Below are positions 44,883 through 54,587 of a stretch of 64,000 nucleotides of DNA, in pieces. Every line of letters starts with the position of its first letter. Position 1 is the stretch's first letter. The notes below the pieces were generated by a model. It did not search any database. It saw only the letters and a list, made by a program, of their open reading frames with translations, and had not been told where the DNA came from. The position numbers were made by a program, and so were the translations under genes. Origin of the DNA: Roseitranquillus sp963709765 (GTDB lineage Bacteria > Pseudomonadota > Alphaproteobacteria > Rhodobacterales > Rhodobacteraceae); the NCBI GenBank assembly GCA_963709765.1, contig CAVPXL010000003.1, positions 186,001 to 250,000 of the forward strand, written 5' to 3'.

Positions 44883-46533
44883 ATGACCGAGACGACGCGC
44901 GAGACGATGGAATACGACGTGGTGATCGTGGGCGCGGGGCCGGCGGGCCTGTCGGCGGCGATCCGGCTCAAGCAGCTCGATCCGGAGCGCGAGGTCGTGG
45001 TGCTCGAGAAGGGCTCCGAGGTGGGGGCGCATATCCTGTCGGGGGCGGTGCTGGACCCCGCGGGGCTCGACGCGCTGATGCCGGACTGGAAGGAGAAGGG
45101 CGCGCCGGTGACGGTGCCGGTGCGCGACGACAGCTTCTACATGCTGGGCGAGGGCGGGAAGGTGCGGGTCCCGAACTTCGTGATGCCGCGGCTGATGTCG
45201 AACCACGGGAACTACATCGTCTCGATGGGCAATGTCTGCCGCTGGATGGCGGAGCAGGCCGAGGCGCTCGGGGTGGAGATCTTCCCGGGCATGTCGTGCA
45301 GCGAGCTGGTGCTTGCCGGGGACGGGTCGGTGAAGGGCGTGGTCGCGGGCGAATTCGGGCGCAACGCGGACGGCACGCCGGGGCCGGGCTACGAGCCGGG
45401 GATGGAGCTGCACGGGCGCTACGTGATGCTGGCCGAGGGGGTGCGCGGGTCGCTTTCCGGGCAGGTGATCGAGAAGTTCGATCTGGGCGCAGGGCCGCGA
45501 CGTGCAGAAATACGGCCTCGGCATGAAGGAGATCTGGGAGGTCGCGCCCGAGAAGCACCACGAGGGACGGGTGGTGCACACGATGGGCTGGCCGCTGGGC
45601 AAGAACGCGGGCGGCGGGTCGTTCATCTATCACGCCGAGAACAACCAGGTGTATCTGGGCTTCGTGGTGCATCTGAACTACGCGAACCCGCATCTTTACC
45701 CGTACATGGAGTTCCAGCGGTTCAAGCACCATCCGATGGTGGCCGAGCTGCTGGAGGGCGGCAAGCGGGTGGCCTACGGGGCGCGGGCGATCTCCGAGGG
45801 CGGGTTCCAGTCGATGCCGAAGGCGGCGTTCCCGGGCGGCATGCTGCTCGGCTGTTCGGTGGGGCTGGTGAACGTGCCGCGGATCAAGGGCAACCACAAC
45901 GCGATGCTGTCGGGCAAGGCGGCGGCCGAGGCGGCGCACGCGGCGCTGGAGGCGGAGCGGCGCGGCGACACGCTCGACGGCTACGACGACGAGCTGCGGA
46001 CCGGGCCGGTGGGGTCGGACCTCAAGCGGGTGCGCAACGTCAAGCCGCTCTGGTCGAAATACGGGCTGAGCGCGTCGCTGGCGCTGGGCGGGTTCGACAT
46101 GTGGACGAACCAGCTCTTCGGCGGATCCGTGATGGGCACGCTGGCGCACGGCAAGAGCGACGCGCAGGCGACGGGCGAGGCCAGCGATCATCCGGTAATC
46201 GACTACCCGAAGCCGGACGGGAAGCTGAGCTTCGACCGGCTGACCAATGTGAGCTTCTCGATGACGAATTACGAGGAGAGCCAGCCGTCGCACCTCAAGC
46301 TCAAGGACGAGAGCATCCCGGTGGCGGTGAACCTGCCGAAATACGCCGGGCCCTCGGCGCGGTATTGCCCGGCGGGCGTCTACGAGTTCGTGGAGGAGGG
46401 GGGCGAGACCCGGTTCCGGATCAACTTCCAGAACTGCGTCCACTGCAAGACCTGCGACATCAAGGACCCGATGCAGAACATCGTCTGGACGGTGCCGCAG
46501 GGCGGCGACGGACCGAACTACCCCAACATGTAA
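44883..46533 (+). CDS. electron transfer flavoprotein-ubiquinone oxidoreductase, one frame change
   Basis: ETF-QO passes electrons from acyl-CoA and other dehydrogenases, via ETF, to ubiquinone. The 549-residue corrected product has the FAD-binding VGAGPAGLSAA near the start, a central quinone/membrane surface region and C-terminal iron-sulfur cysteines in ARYCPAG and NCVHCKTCDIKDP. Near 45487 the frame shifts by one extra base: KFDLG continues as QGRDVQKYGLGMKEIWEV. An in-frame ATG at 44859 is possible; 44883 gives the normal length. It likely serves the acyl-CoA dehydrogenase encoded 11 kb upstream, among others. Confidence 0.92.
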
Positions 46534-46625
46534 CGGTTGCGTCAGGGCGACGCGGGTTGATTGTCTGTTAACCGCCGCGCCGCTATTTTGACACAAAGCC
46601 GAGCTGCAAGAGAGTGTTTCGATAC

Positions 46626-48320
46626 ATGACCCCTCGCAAGGTGCTGGCCGCCGCCGCAACCGCCCTCGTCCTCGTGACGCCGACCGTCGCTCCCGCGGCG
46701 AACTGGGGCGCCTATCTGGCGGCGTCCCATGCCGACCGGACCAACGATTTCCGGGCCGCGGCGCGCCATTATTCGCAGGCCCTCGTGCAGGATCCGCGCA
46801 ACACCGACCTGCTCGAGCGGGCGGTCGCGGCCTATTCCAGCCTCGGCGAGATCGACAAGGCGGTTCCGATCGCCCGCCGCCTGATCCAGGTCGGCGGGGA
46901 AGGCCAGATCGCGAACCTCGTCCTGTTCAGCGATGCCGCCGCGCGCGGCGCATGGGACGCCATCCTGGAGGATCTTGATGCGGGCCAGACCGTGGGGCCG
47001 CTCTTTGACTCGCTGTTGCGCGCCTGGGCCGAGCTTGGCGCCGGACGCATGACCGAAGCCTCCGCCGCGTTCGACGAGATCATCGATGGCGTGGCGGTGA
47101 AGCCGTTCGGGCTGTTCCACAAGGCGCTGGCTCTGGCGACCGTGGGCGATTTCGAGCAGGCCGACGCGATCCTGTCCGGCGAGGCCGCGGGCGAGTTCCG
47201 CCTGACCGCCCGGGCCGTGCTTGCCCATGCCGAGATCCTCAGCAACCTGGAGCGCAACGACGAGGCGCTGGCCCTGCTTGACAGCGCTTTCGGGAGCGAC
47301 GCCGACCCGGCCGTGGACGCCCTGCGTTCACAGCTCGAGGCGGGCGAGACGCTGCCGCTGAGCGTGGTGACCGATGCGCGCCAAGGGGTGGCCGAGATCT
47401 ACTACTCGCTGGCCAACGCCCTGAGTGGCGAGGCGGCGGACGCCTATACGCTGATCTATGCGCGCCTGGCCATGCATCTGCGGCCGGATCATATCGAGGC
47501 GGTCCTGATGGCCGCGGCGCTGCTGGAGCGACTCGAGCGCTACGAACTGGCGACAGAGGTCTATCGCCTGGTGCCGCGGGATGATCCGTCGTTCCACGCG
47601 GCCGAACTCGGCCGTGCCGCCGCATTGTCGCGCGAAGGCAAGGTCGACGCGTCGATCGAGGTCCTGCGCAGTCTTGCCGAGACCCATGCCGACGTGCCGG
47701 CGGTTCATGTGGCGCTGGGCGACGCCCTGCGGCACGAGGAGCGCTTTGCCGAAGCGGCCGAGAGCTACGACGCCGCCATCAAGCTCTTCGACACGCCCCA
47801 GGACGAGCATTGGGTGGTCTATTTCGCCCGCGGCATCTCGCGCGAGCGGACCGACGCGTGGGAGGCGGCCGAGGCCGATTTCCGCAAGGCGCTGGAATTG
47901 CGGCCGGACCAGCCGCAGGTGATGAACTACCTCGGCTATTCGTACCTGGAGATGCGGACCAATTTCGACGAGGCGCTCGACCTGATCAAGCGGGCCGTCG
48001 CGGCGCAGCCGGAATCGGGCTACATCGTCGATTCGCTGGGCTGGGCCTATTATCGTCTGGGCCGGTTCGAGGAGGCGGTGGCGCCGCTTGAGCGGGCCGC
48101 CGCGCTGCTGCCGACCGATCCGATCGTCAACGACCACCTCGGCGATTCGCTGTGGAGCGTCGGGCGCAAGCTCGAGGCGCGGTTCCAGTGGAAACGCGCG
48201 CTGAGCTTCGATCCCGAGGAGGAGGACGCCGAGCGCATCCGCCGCAAGCTCGACGAGGGGCTCGACGCCGTGCTGGCCGACGAGGGCGACAAGAGCCTGG
48301 CCGTGGTGAATGGCCAGTAG
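46626..48320 (+). CDS. tetratricopeptide-repeat periplasmic protein
   Basis: A 564-residue protein with a signal peptide (KVLAAAATALVLVTPTVAPAA) and many TPR-like helix pairs along its length, clearest at AARHYSQALVQDPRN near 45, ALGDALRHEERFAEAAESYD, ADFRKALELRPDQPQVMNY and SLGWAYYRLGRFEEAVAPLE. Such proteins act as scaffolds in envelope assembly. ATG 46626 is preferred over a GTG at 46614. The stop lies inside the ispE start region (11-base overlap), so it is coupled to ispE. Confidence 0.86.
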   Translation: MTPRKVLAAAATALVLVTPTVAPAANWGAYLAASHADRTNDFRAAARHYSQALVQDPRNTDLLERAVAAYSSLGEIDKAVPIARRLIQVGGEGQIANLVLFSDAAARGAWDAILEDLDAGQTVGPLFDSLLRAWAELGAGRMTEASAAFDEIIDGVAVKPFGLFHKALALATVGDFEQADAILSGEAAGEFRLTARAVLAHAEILSNLERNDEALALLDSAFGSDADPAVDALRSQLEAGETLPLSVVTDARQGVAEIYYSLANALSGEAADAYTLIYARLAMHLRPDHIEAVLMAAALLERLERYELATEVYRLVPRDDPSFHAAELGRAAALSREGKVDASIEVLRSLAETHADVPAVHVALGDALRHEERFAEAAESYDAAIKLFDTPQDEHWVVYFARGISRERTDAWEAAEADFRKALELRPDQPQVMNYLGYSYLEMRTNFDEALDLIKRAVAAQPESGYIVDSLGWAYYRLGRFEEAVAPLERAAALLPTDPIVNDHLGDSLWSVGRKLEARFQWKRALSFDPEEEDAERIRRKLDEGLDAVLADEGDKSLAVVNGQ

Positions 48321-49167
48321 CGCGTTTGCGCCGGCCAAGGTCAACCTGACGCTTCACGTGACCGGCCGGCGGGCCGACGGATATCACCTGCTGGACAGTC
48401 TCGTGGTGTTCGCGGGCGTGGGCGACCGGGTGGATCTCGCACCTGCCGCGCGCACGTCCGTTGCGGTGAGCGGACCGGAGGCGGACGGCGTTCCCACGGG
48501 GCCGGAGAACATCGTCGTGCGCGCGGCGGAAAGCTTCGGGACGCCGGTTCACATCACCCTGCACAAGGAATTGCCCAACGCCGCCGGTCTGGGGGGCGGG
48601 TCGTCGGATGCCGCCGCGACGCTCAGGGCGCTGGGGCGCATGACGGGCCGGCCCGTGCCCGACGCGCTGACGTTGGGCGCCGACGTGCCGGTCTGCGTGC
48701 TGGGCCGGCCGGCCCGGATGTCGGGCATCGGCGAGGTTCTGGCGCCGGTCGCGGGGCTGCCTGCGGCGTGGCTGGTGCTCGTCAACCCGCGCGAAATGCT
48801 GGCGACGGGCGCGGTCTTTGCGGCGCTCGACCGGGTCGACGGGCCGGCGATGGGCGAGCTTCGGGCCTGGACGGACGCGGCGGATCTGGCGGCCTGGCTG
48901 GCGGCACGGCGCAACGACCTGGAGGCCCCGGCAACGCGGATCGCGCCGGCGGTTGGCGATGCGCTGGCCGCTTTGCGGGCGACGGAGGGGTGCCTGCTGG
49001 CGCGCATGTCGGGGTCGGGTGCGACGTGTTTCGGGCTTTACGCGACGCTGGACGCGGCGGAGGCGGCGGCGGCAACGCTTGGCGCGCGCAATCCGGACTG
49101 GTGGGTCAGGGCGGCGGAGATGCTGCGGCAGCCCGTTGGCGCGGACGATCCGGCTGAGGTCAGCTGA
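48310..49167 (+). CDS. ispE: 4-diphosphocytidyl-2-C-methyl-D-erythritol kinase
   Basis: IspE phosphorylates CDP-methylerythritol in the MEP isoprenoid pathway. The 285-residue GHMP kinase has APAKVNLTLHVTGRRADGYH at the N-terminus in part, the ATP loop PNAAGLGGGSSDAA and the late MSGSGATCFGL. It overlaps the TPR gene by 11 bases and converges on the polyprenyl synthase gene with an 8-base overlap, placing two isoprenoid genes side by side. Confidence 0.96.
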   Translation: MASSAFAPAKVNLTLHVTGRRADGYHLLDSLVVFAGVGDRVDLAPAARTSVAVSGPEADGVPTGPENIVVRAAESFGTPVHITLHKELPNAAGLGGGSSDAAATLRALGRMTGRPVPDALTLGADVPVCVLGRPARMSGIGEVLAPVAGLPAAWLVLVNPREMLATGAVFAALDRVDGPAMGELRAWTDAADLAAWLAARRNDLEAPATRIAPAVGDALAALRATEGCLLARMSGSGATCFGLYATLDAAEAAAATLGARNPDWWVRAAEMLRQPVGADDPAEVS

Positions 49168-50161
49168 CGCGCGCCACCACGTAGTCGGCCAGATCGTCGA
49201 GCATGGCGCGGATCGGATGGTCCGGCAGCTCCCGCAGGGCGGCGCGGGCCGTGGCCGACCAGTCGCGGGCCACGGTTTCGGTGTCGGTCAGGGCGTCGTG
49301 CCGCGCCAGAAGGTCGAGCGCCTGGTCGAGATCGCCGTCGCGCTGATCGCCCTTCTCGATGGTGCGGCGCCAGAAGGCGCGTTCGCCGTCGTCGGCGCGG
49401 GCCACGGCCTTGATGATCGGCAGGGTGAGCTTGCGCTCGCGGAAATCGTCGCCGACGTTCTTGCCGGTGGCCGCGCTGTCGCCGCGCAGGTCGAGGAGGT
49501 CGTCGGCGATCTGGAAGCTGATGCCGAGGGCGTCGCCATAGGTGCGCAGGGCCGCGATCTCGGTCTCGGAGCGGCCGGCGATGACACCGCCGACCTCGCA
49601 GGCGGCGGCGAAGAGGGCCGCCGTCTTGCCGCGCACGACCTTGAGGTAGGTCTCCTCGGTGGTGGCGAGGTTCTGGGCGGCGGTGAGCTGGAGCACCTCG
49701 CCCTCGGCGATCACGGCGGCCGCGTTGGACAGGATGTCGAGCACGCGCAGCGATCCGGTCTCGACCATGAGCTGGAACGAGCGGGCGAACAGGTAGTCGC
49801 CGACGAGGACCGACGACTTGTTGTCCCACAGGAGGTTGGCGGTGGGGCGTCCGCGGCGCTGGGCGCTCTCGTCGATCACGTCGTCGTGCAGGAGCGTCGC
49901 GGTGTGAATGAACTCCACGGTCGCGGCCAGGTGGATGTGATAGGCGCCGTCGTAGCCGCAGAGCCGGGCGGCGGCGAGGGTCAGCATCGGGCGCAGCCGC
50001 TTGCCGCCGGCGCCGACCAGATGGGCCGTGACCTCGGGGATGCGGGGGGCGTTTTCGGACGCCATGCGCTCGGAGATCAGGCGGTTCACCGCGACCAGTT
50101 CGCCGGAGAGTTCGGCGGCCAGACGTTCGTGCGGGCGGCGGGCGGGTGTATCCAGGCTCAT
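49160..50161 (-). CDS. ispB: polyprenyl (octa/decaprenyl) diphosphate synthase
   Basis: This enzyme builds the long isoprenoid chain for ubiquinone by repeated addition of isopentenyl diphosphate. Both aspartate-rich motifs are present: LLHDDVIDE after GGKRLRPML, and QIADDLLDLRGD. ATG 50161 (MSLDTPARRPHERL) gives 333 residues and matches the family; the frame is open to 50203, which would leave 13 bases to the divergent DUF2007 gene. Chain length (C40 or C50) cannot be told; C50 is usual in this group. ubiA, which uses the product, lies about 34 kb away. Confidence 0.93.
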   Translation of the reverse strand: MSLDTPARRPHERLAAELSGELVAVNRLISERMASENAPRIPEVTAHLVGAGGKRLRPMLTLAAARLCGYDGAYHIHLAATVEFIHTATLLHDDVIDESAQRRGRPTANLLWDNKSSVLVGDYLFARSFQLMVETGSLRVLDILSNAAAVIAEGEVLQLTAAQNLATTEETYLKVVRGKTAALFAAACEVGGVIAGRSETEIAALRTYGDALGISFQIADDLLDLRGDSAATGKNVGDDFRERKLTLPIIKAVARADDGERAFWRRTIEKGDQRDGDLDQALDLLARHDALTDTETVARDWSATARAALRELPDHPIRAMLDDLADYVVARVS

Positions 50162-50216
50162 CAGGCTCACGTCAATCTGCTCGACAAGGGGCGACCAACT
50201 CACCTAGTCGTCGGCC

Positions 50217-50429
50217 ATGAAGGAGCTTCTGCGCACGACCGATCCCACCGTGATCGCCTATGCCTCGGCCCTCCTCGAGGGCGAGGGAATAGAGGCCTTC
50301 CCGATGGATGTCCACATGAGCGTCCTGGAAGGCTCCATCGGCGTCTTGCCGCGCCGGCTGATGGTGCGGCAGGCCGATCTGTTCCGGGCGCGGGCGGTGC
50401 TGCGCGACAACGGCATCGCGGCGTCCTGA
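50217..50429 (+). CDS. DUF2007 domain protein
   Basis: A 70-residue protein with the DUF2007 pattern: LLRTTDPTVIAYASALLEGEGIEAF, given in parts here, then VLPRRLMV and a terminal helix. The family is a small ferredoxin-like fold proposed to bind ligands; its job is unknown. Its stop overlaps the methyltransferase start (TGATG), so it is coupled to that gene. Confidence 0.86.
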   Translation: MKELLRTTDPTVIAYASALLEGEGIEAFPMDVHMSVLEGSIGVLPRRLMVRQADLFRARAVLRDNGIAAS

Positions 50430-51186
50430 TGAACGGGGAGACGACCTGCGACGCCTTCCTGGGCGGGCGGTTGCGAATCGAGCAGCCGCGGCGGGGCTAC
50501 CGGGCCGGGGTGGATCCGGTGCTGCTGGCGGCCGCCGTTCCGGCGCGGGCGGGCGAGCGGGTGCTCGATCTGGGCTGCGGGGTCGGGGCGGCCGGGCTCT
50601 GCCTCGGTGCCCGGGTGAGCGGCGTCGGGCTGACGGGGATCGAGGTCCAGCCGTTCTATGCGGATCTGGCGCGCCGCAATGCCGCGCGCAACGGTATCGC
50701 GATGGACGTCCTGCAGGGTGATCTGACCAACCCGCCCGCTTCGTTGCGCGCCGTCAGCTTCGATCACGTCATCACCAACCCGCCGTACTACCGCAGGGAG
50801 AACGGTCCGAAGGCCGAGGACGAGGGGCGCGAGACTGCGTTCGGCGAAGGGGGGGGCTGGAAAGCTGGCTCGACGCGGGGCTGCGGCGGCTGCGGCCTGG
50901 GGGGCGGATGACGCTGATTCACCGCGCCGAGCGGCTGCCGGAGATCCTGCGCGCGATCGGGCGGCGCCTTGGAGGATTGACCGTGCTGCCGGTGATCGCG
51001 CGCGCGGGCAAGCCTGCCACGCGGATCCTGCTGTGGGGGCGCAAGGGGGCGAGGGCGCCGTTCACGCTCGCCGCGCCGCTGGTGCTGCATGCGGGCGCGC
51101 GTCATCTCCGCGACGGGGAGGACTACACGCCCGAGGTGAGCGCGATTCTGCGGAACGCCGCGCCACTCCTTGCAATCGAAGGATGA
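50429..51186 (+). CDS. tRNA1(Val) (adenine-N6)-methyltransferase-like protein, frame change in G8 run
   Basis: A class I SAM methyltransferase. VLDLGCGVGAAGLCLG binds SAM and NPPYY marks an N6-adenine or N5-glutamine type enzyme; the N-terminal RRGYRAGVDPVLLAAAVP is typical of TrmN6/YfiC. After GRETAFGE the frame is lost in a run of eight G (50839-50846) and resumes as LESWLDAGLRRLRPGGRMTL. The span is two more than a multiple of three, so one G is missing or two are extra. Corrected length is about 252 residues. The substrate is inferred from family only. Confidence 0.82.
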
Positions 51187-51277
51187 GCGAAACTCGGCTC
51201 TCGCGCTTTTTGAGTAGTCGACACGACTCACACCTTGTGCTGGATTGAAGGGGAATCCGATGAAGAGGAGGATCATG

Positions 51278-51445
51278 ATGACCGTCAGCGCGCATCTTCA
51301 GGAGCTTCGCAAGAAGCACCAGAATTTGTCCATCCAGGTCGAGGCTGAACAACGCAGTCCCGCTTCCGACGACATCCGGATAACCGAGCTGAAGAAACAG
51401 AAGTTGCGCCTGAAAGAAGAGATATCACGCCTGACGCAGGCCTGA
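51278..51445 (+). CDS. YdcH family (DUF465) small protein
   Basis: A 55-residue charged helical protein, SAHLQELRKKHQNLSIQVEAE... with KKQKLRLKEEISRL at the end, matching DUF465. The family forms short helical hairpins; its function is unknown. GAGGAGGATC lies just before paired ATGs at 51275 and 51278. A strong hairpin and a terminator follow. Confidence 0.85.
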   Translation: MTVSAHLQELRKKHQNLSIQVEAEQRSPASDDIRITELKKQKLRLKEEISRLTQA

Positions 51446-51490
51446 CGCGACCCTCCCGCACCGCTGCACTCCCTGGGCAGCGGTAGACCT

Positions 51491-51516
51491 GTCGCGGAGA
51501 AAAGGGCCTCCGCGAC
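51491..51516. other. perfect 9-bp hairpin after ydcH-like gene
   Basis: GTCGCGGAG (51491-51499) and CTCCGCGAC (51508-51516) pair exactly over an 8-base loop. It stands 46 bases after the YdcH stop and 13 bases before the T-tailed terminator, so the transcript ends in two successive hairpins. It may stabilise the short mRNA. Confidence 0.5.
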
Positions 51517-51528
51517 ACCAAGGAAGAG

Positions 51529-51559
51529 ACCGGGCGGCCAGCGCTGCCCGGTCTTTTTC
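51529..51559 (+). terminator. rho-independent terminator
   Basis: ACCGGGC (51529-51535) pairs exactly with GCCCGGT (51546-51552), followed by CTTTTTC on the plus strand. It ends the YdcH transcript and abuts the convergent phaB stop at 51562. Confidence 0.85.
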
Positions 51560-51561
51560 GT

Positions 51562-52287
51562 TCACATGAAGTACTGGCCGCCGTTGGCCGAGATCGTCGA
51601 GCCGGTGATGAAGCCGGCCTCGTCGGAGGCCAGGAACACGACGCAGCGCGCGATCTCCTCGGGCTCGCCGAGGCGGCCGACCGGGATCTGCGGGATGATG
51701 CGCTCGTTCAGCACCTTCTCGTCGATCTTCCTGACCATCTCGGTGCCGATGTAGCCCGGGCAGATCGCGTTGACGGTGATGCCGGCGCGCGCGCCTTCCT
51801 GCGCCAGGGCCTTGGTCATGCCGATGTCGCCCGCCTTGGCCGCGGAATAGTTGGCCTGACCGGCCTGGCCCTTCTGGCCGTTGATCGAGCTGATGTTGAT
51901 GATGCGCCCGAACTTGCGCTCGCGCATGCCGGGCCAGACCGGGTGCGACATGTTGAAGAGGCCGTTGAGGTTCGTGTCGATCACCTCGCGCCACGCCTCC
52001 GGCGTCATCTTGTGGAACATGCCGTCGCGCGTGATGCCGGCGTTGTTGACCAGCACCTCGATCGGGCCGAGATCGGCCTCGACCTGCGCGATGCCGTTCT
52101 TGCAGGCGTCGTAATCGGCGACCGACCACTTGTAGGTCTTGATGCCGGTCTCGTCGGTGAAGGCCTTCGCCGCCTCGTCGTTGCCGCCATAGGTGGCGGC
52201 GACGGTGTAGCCCGCGTCCTTGAGAGCCTTGGCGATGGCCGCGCCGATGCCGCGCGATCCTCCGGTAACCAGTGCAACACGTCCCAT
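51562..52287 (-). CDS. phaB: acetoacetyl-CoA reductase
   Basis: PhaB reduces acetoacetyl-CoA to (R)-3-hydroxybutyryl-CoA with NADPH for polyhydroxybutyrate synthesis. The 241-residue SDR has TGGSRGIG near the start, NNAGITRDG, and the catalytic Ser with YSAAKAG. GYIGTEMV and the GGQYFM end are typical of PhaB. It is the last gene of the phaA-patatin-phaB run, 24 bases after the patatin gene. Confidence 0.95.
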   Translation of the reverse strand: MGRVALVTGGSRGIGAAIAKALKDAGYTVAATYGGNDEAAKAFTDETGIKTYKWSVADYDACKNGIAQVEADLGPIEVLVNNAGITRDGMFHKMTPEAWREVIDTNLNGLFNMSHPVWPGMRERKFGRIINISSINGQKGQAGQANYSAAKAGDIGMTKALAQEGARAGITVNAICPGYIGTEMVRKIDEKVLNERIIPQIPVGRLGEPEEIARCVVFLASDEAGFITGSTISANGGQYFM

Positions 52288-52311
52288 GTTATCTTTTCCT
52301 CCTCGCTGGGG

Positions 52312-53160
52312 TCAGTTGATCGTCTTAAGGGATTCAAGGGCGTCGGCTTCGCCCAGTTCCCATGTCTTCTGGATCTTGCCGGGGTCGGTGAAGTCGATCT
52401 TGTCGGCCGGAGTCTTGTCGGAGGGCCAGACATAGAGACGGTCGGCGACCTCGGGCAGCTTGCGATAGCGGCGAGTCAGCAGCACGAGCGTTCTGCCTTC
52501 GTCGGGATCGGGCATCGGGGCCTGGTTGGCGATGCCGCCGTCGATGACCGGCCGGCCGTCCCAGATCGGGAGATCGAAGACCGGCGGAATGGTCGCGGCC
52601 GCGCAGATCAGATCGGTCAGGCGCCGCTCGGCAGCCGCGCGCGTCGCATCGACGAGCGTCGCATCGACACCGGTCAGCTCGGGCCAGACGAGGTGCGGCG
52701 ACGAGCGCAGGTGCAGATCCGCCTCGTAGATCGCCGCGGCCAACGTGCCCGCAATGTCCGGACCGCCGGGCAGGTGCGCGGGCGGATGCGCGATGAGGAT
52801 CTGATAGGGGGCGGCGTCGGCGATCTCGGTCTGGGCATGAGTGTCGACGACCGTCTCCACGACCTTGCGATAGACCCGCTGATGGTGCGTCAGGTGCGTT
52901 TCGTCGTCGACGGCCTGATGCCAGTCGAAATTCCTGTCCCGGCTGGAAAAGGCGCGCTTCATCTCTGCGAGGAGCATCTCGCCGCGATGGGAGAGGAAGG
53001 CGGCGCCCGACAGCGCCCCGCCCGAGACCCCGACCACCCGTGCCGGATGGACGGGGATATGCTGACGCAGGACATGCATGAAGCCACCGTGCCAGAAGCA
53101 GCGCGTGCCGCCGCCGGAGAATACCAGCTGGTCGAACCGGGTTTCGGGCACCATCGTCAC
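52312..53160 (-). CDS. patatin-like serine hydrolase between phaA and phaB
   Basis: A 282-residue alpha/beta hydrolase of the patatin type with a Ser-Asp dyad: oxyanion loop GGGTR at 16-20, nucleophile Ser46 in GVSGG, and Asp207 in DGG. Patatins cleave acyl esters of lipids. There is no signal peptide, so it acts in the cytoplasm. It sits 40 bases after phaA and 24 bases before phaB, implying a shared transcript. A role at PHB granules (membrane lipid or polymer ester hydrolysis) is suggested only by position. Confidence 0.88.
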   Translation of the reverse strand: MTMVPETRFDQLVFSGGGTRCFWHGGFMHVLRQHIPVHPARVVGVSGGALSGAAFLSHRGEMLLAEMKRAFSSRDRNFDWHQAVDDETHLTHHQRVYRKVVETVVDTHAQTEIADAAPYQILIAHPPAHLPGGPDIAGTLAAAIYEADLHLRSSPHLVWPELTGVDATLVDATRAAAERRLTDLICAAATIPPVFDLPIWDGRPVIDGGIANQAPMPDPDEGRTLVLLTRRYRKLPEVADRLYVWPSDKTPADKIDFTDPGKIQKTWELGEADALESLKTIN

Positions 53161-53200
53161 GCGCCGGTTGCGTCGGGGCGCCGGAGCGCCCCTCGGCAGG

Positions 53201-54376
53201 CTACGGACGCTCGACGCACATGGCGACGCCCATGCCGCCGCCGATGCAGAGCGTGGCGAGGCCCTTCCTGGCGCCGCGCCGCTTCATCTCGAAGAGCAGC
53301 GTGTTGAGCACGCGTGCGCCGCTGGCGCCGATCGGGTGGCCGATGGCGATGGCGCCGCCGTTGACGTTCACGATCTCCGGGTCCCAGCCCATCTCCTTGT
53401 TCACCGCGCAGGCCTGGGCGGCGAAGGCCTCGTTGGCCTCCACGAGGTCGAGGTCGGAGACGCTCCACCCGGCCTTTTCCAGCGCCTTGCGGCTGGCGCC
53501 GATGGGACCGGTGCCCATGATCGACGGGTCGAGACCGACGGTGGCGTAGCTGGCGATCCGGGCCAGCGGCTCGATGCCGCGGCGCTCGGCCTCGTCGGCC
53601 GACATCAGGAGCGCGCCCGCCGCGCCGTCGTTGAGGCCGCTGGCATTCGCGGCGGTGACGGTGCCGTCCTTGGTGAACGCGGGGCGCAGTTTCTGCATCC
53701 CCTCGATGTTGGCGCCGTGGCGGATGTATTCGTCCTTGTCGACCACGGTCTCGCCCTTGCGGGTCTTGACGGTGAAGGCGACGATCTCGTCCTGGAACCT
53801 GCCGGCGTTCTGCGCCGCCTCGGCCTTGTTCTGGCTGGCCACCGCGAACTCGTCCTGCTGCTCGCGGCCGATCTGCCACTGCTCGGCGACGTTCTCGGCG
53901 GTCTGGCCCATGTGGTAGCCGTTGAAGGCGTCCCAGAGGCCGTCCTTGATCATCGTGTCGATGAACTTCATGTCGCCCATCTTGTGACCCTGCCGCAGGT
54001 TCTGGCAGTGGGGCGCCATCGACATGTTCTCCTGCCCGCCCGCGGCGATCACCGTCGCGTCGCCGAGCTGGATGTGCTGGGCCGCGATCGCCACGGCGCG
54101 CAGGCCGGAGCCGCAGACCTGGTTGATGCTCCAGGCGGCGCTCTCCTGGGGCAGACCGGCCATGATGTGCGCCTGGCGGGCCGGGTTCTGGCCTTGCCCG
54201 GCGGTGAGCACCTGGCCGAGGATCGTTTCGGTGACCTCGCCCTTGTCGATGCCGGCGCGCTCCACGAGTGCGCTCAGCATGGCGGCGCCGAGTTCGTGCG
54301 CCGGTGTATTCGCGAAGCTTCCGCAGAAGCTGCCGACGGGCGTCCGTGCGGCCGAGGCGATGACGACATTGGTCAT
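53201..54376 (-). CDS. phaA: acetyl-CoA C-acetyltransferase (beta-ketothiolase)
   Basis: PhaA condenses two acetyl-CoA to acetoacetyl-CoA, the first PHB step. The 391-residue thiolase has the acyl-carrying Cys88 in NQVCGSG, the His in GHPIGASG and the second Cys in the final CIGGGMGVAMC. ATG 54376 gives the canonical length, with GGGAGCC upstream. A 7-bp inverted repeat lies 28 bases before the start. It heads the phaA-patatin-phaB run; phaC is not in the window. Confidence 0.96.
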   Translation of the reverse strand: MTNVVIASAARTPVGSFCGSFANTPAHELGAAMLSALVERAGIDKGEVTETILGQVLTAGQGQNPARQAHIMAGLPQESAAWSINQVCGSGLRAVAIAAQHIQLGDATVIAAGGQENMSMAPHCQNLRQGHKMGDMKFIDTMIKDGLWDAFNGYHMGQTAENVAEQWQIGREQQDEFAVASQNKAEAAQNAGRFQDEIVAFTVKTRKGETVVDKDEYIRHGANIEGMQKLRPAFTKDGTVTAANASGLNDGAAGALLMSADEAERRGIEPLARIASYATVGLDPSIMGTGPIGASRKALEKAGWSVSDLDLVEANEAFAAQACAVNKEMGWDPEIVNVNGGAIAIGHPIGASGARVLNTLLFEMKRRGARKGLATLCIGGGMGVAMCVERP

Positions 54377-54403
54377 GGAGGCTCCCTTCCCCAGATGGCG
54401 TGA

Positions 54404-54424
54404 CACGGGTGCGATCCACCCGTG
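54404..54424. promoter_or_regulatory. perfect 7-bp inverted repeat upstream of phaA
   Basis: CACGGGT (54404-54410) and ACCCGTG (54418-54424) pair exactly around 7 bases, 28 bases upstream of the phaA start in the 211-bp divergent space with tag. Its size and place suit an operator for a dimeric repressor, or a leader hairpin. Confidence 0.4.
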
Positions 54425-54587
54425 CAGACTTCGCTTCGTGTTTAGGGAGTCGGCGCCCTGGCCGCAACTGCCGCCGTGTCGGCCTGTCGCGGAAGGGCGC
54501 GTTCCCGTCCGGTCCGGCGCGACTTGCCGTCTCGGGCAGGAACGGCCAAAGCTGTGCCGGTCCGCAAGCCGTCCGGGGGGAGGAGAG

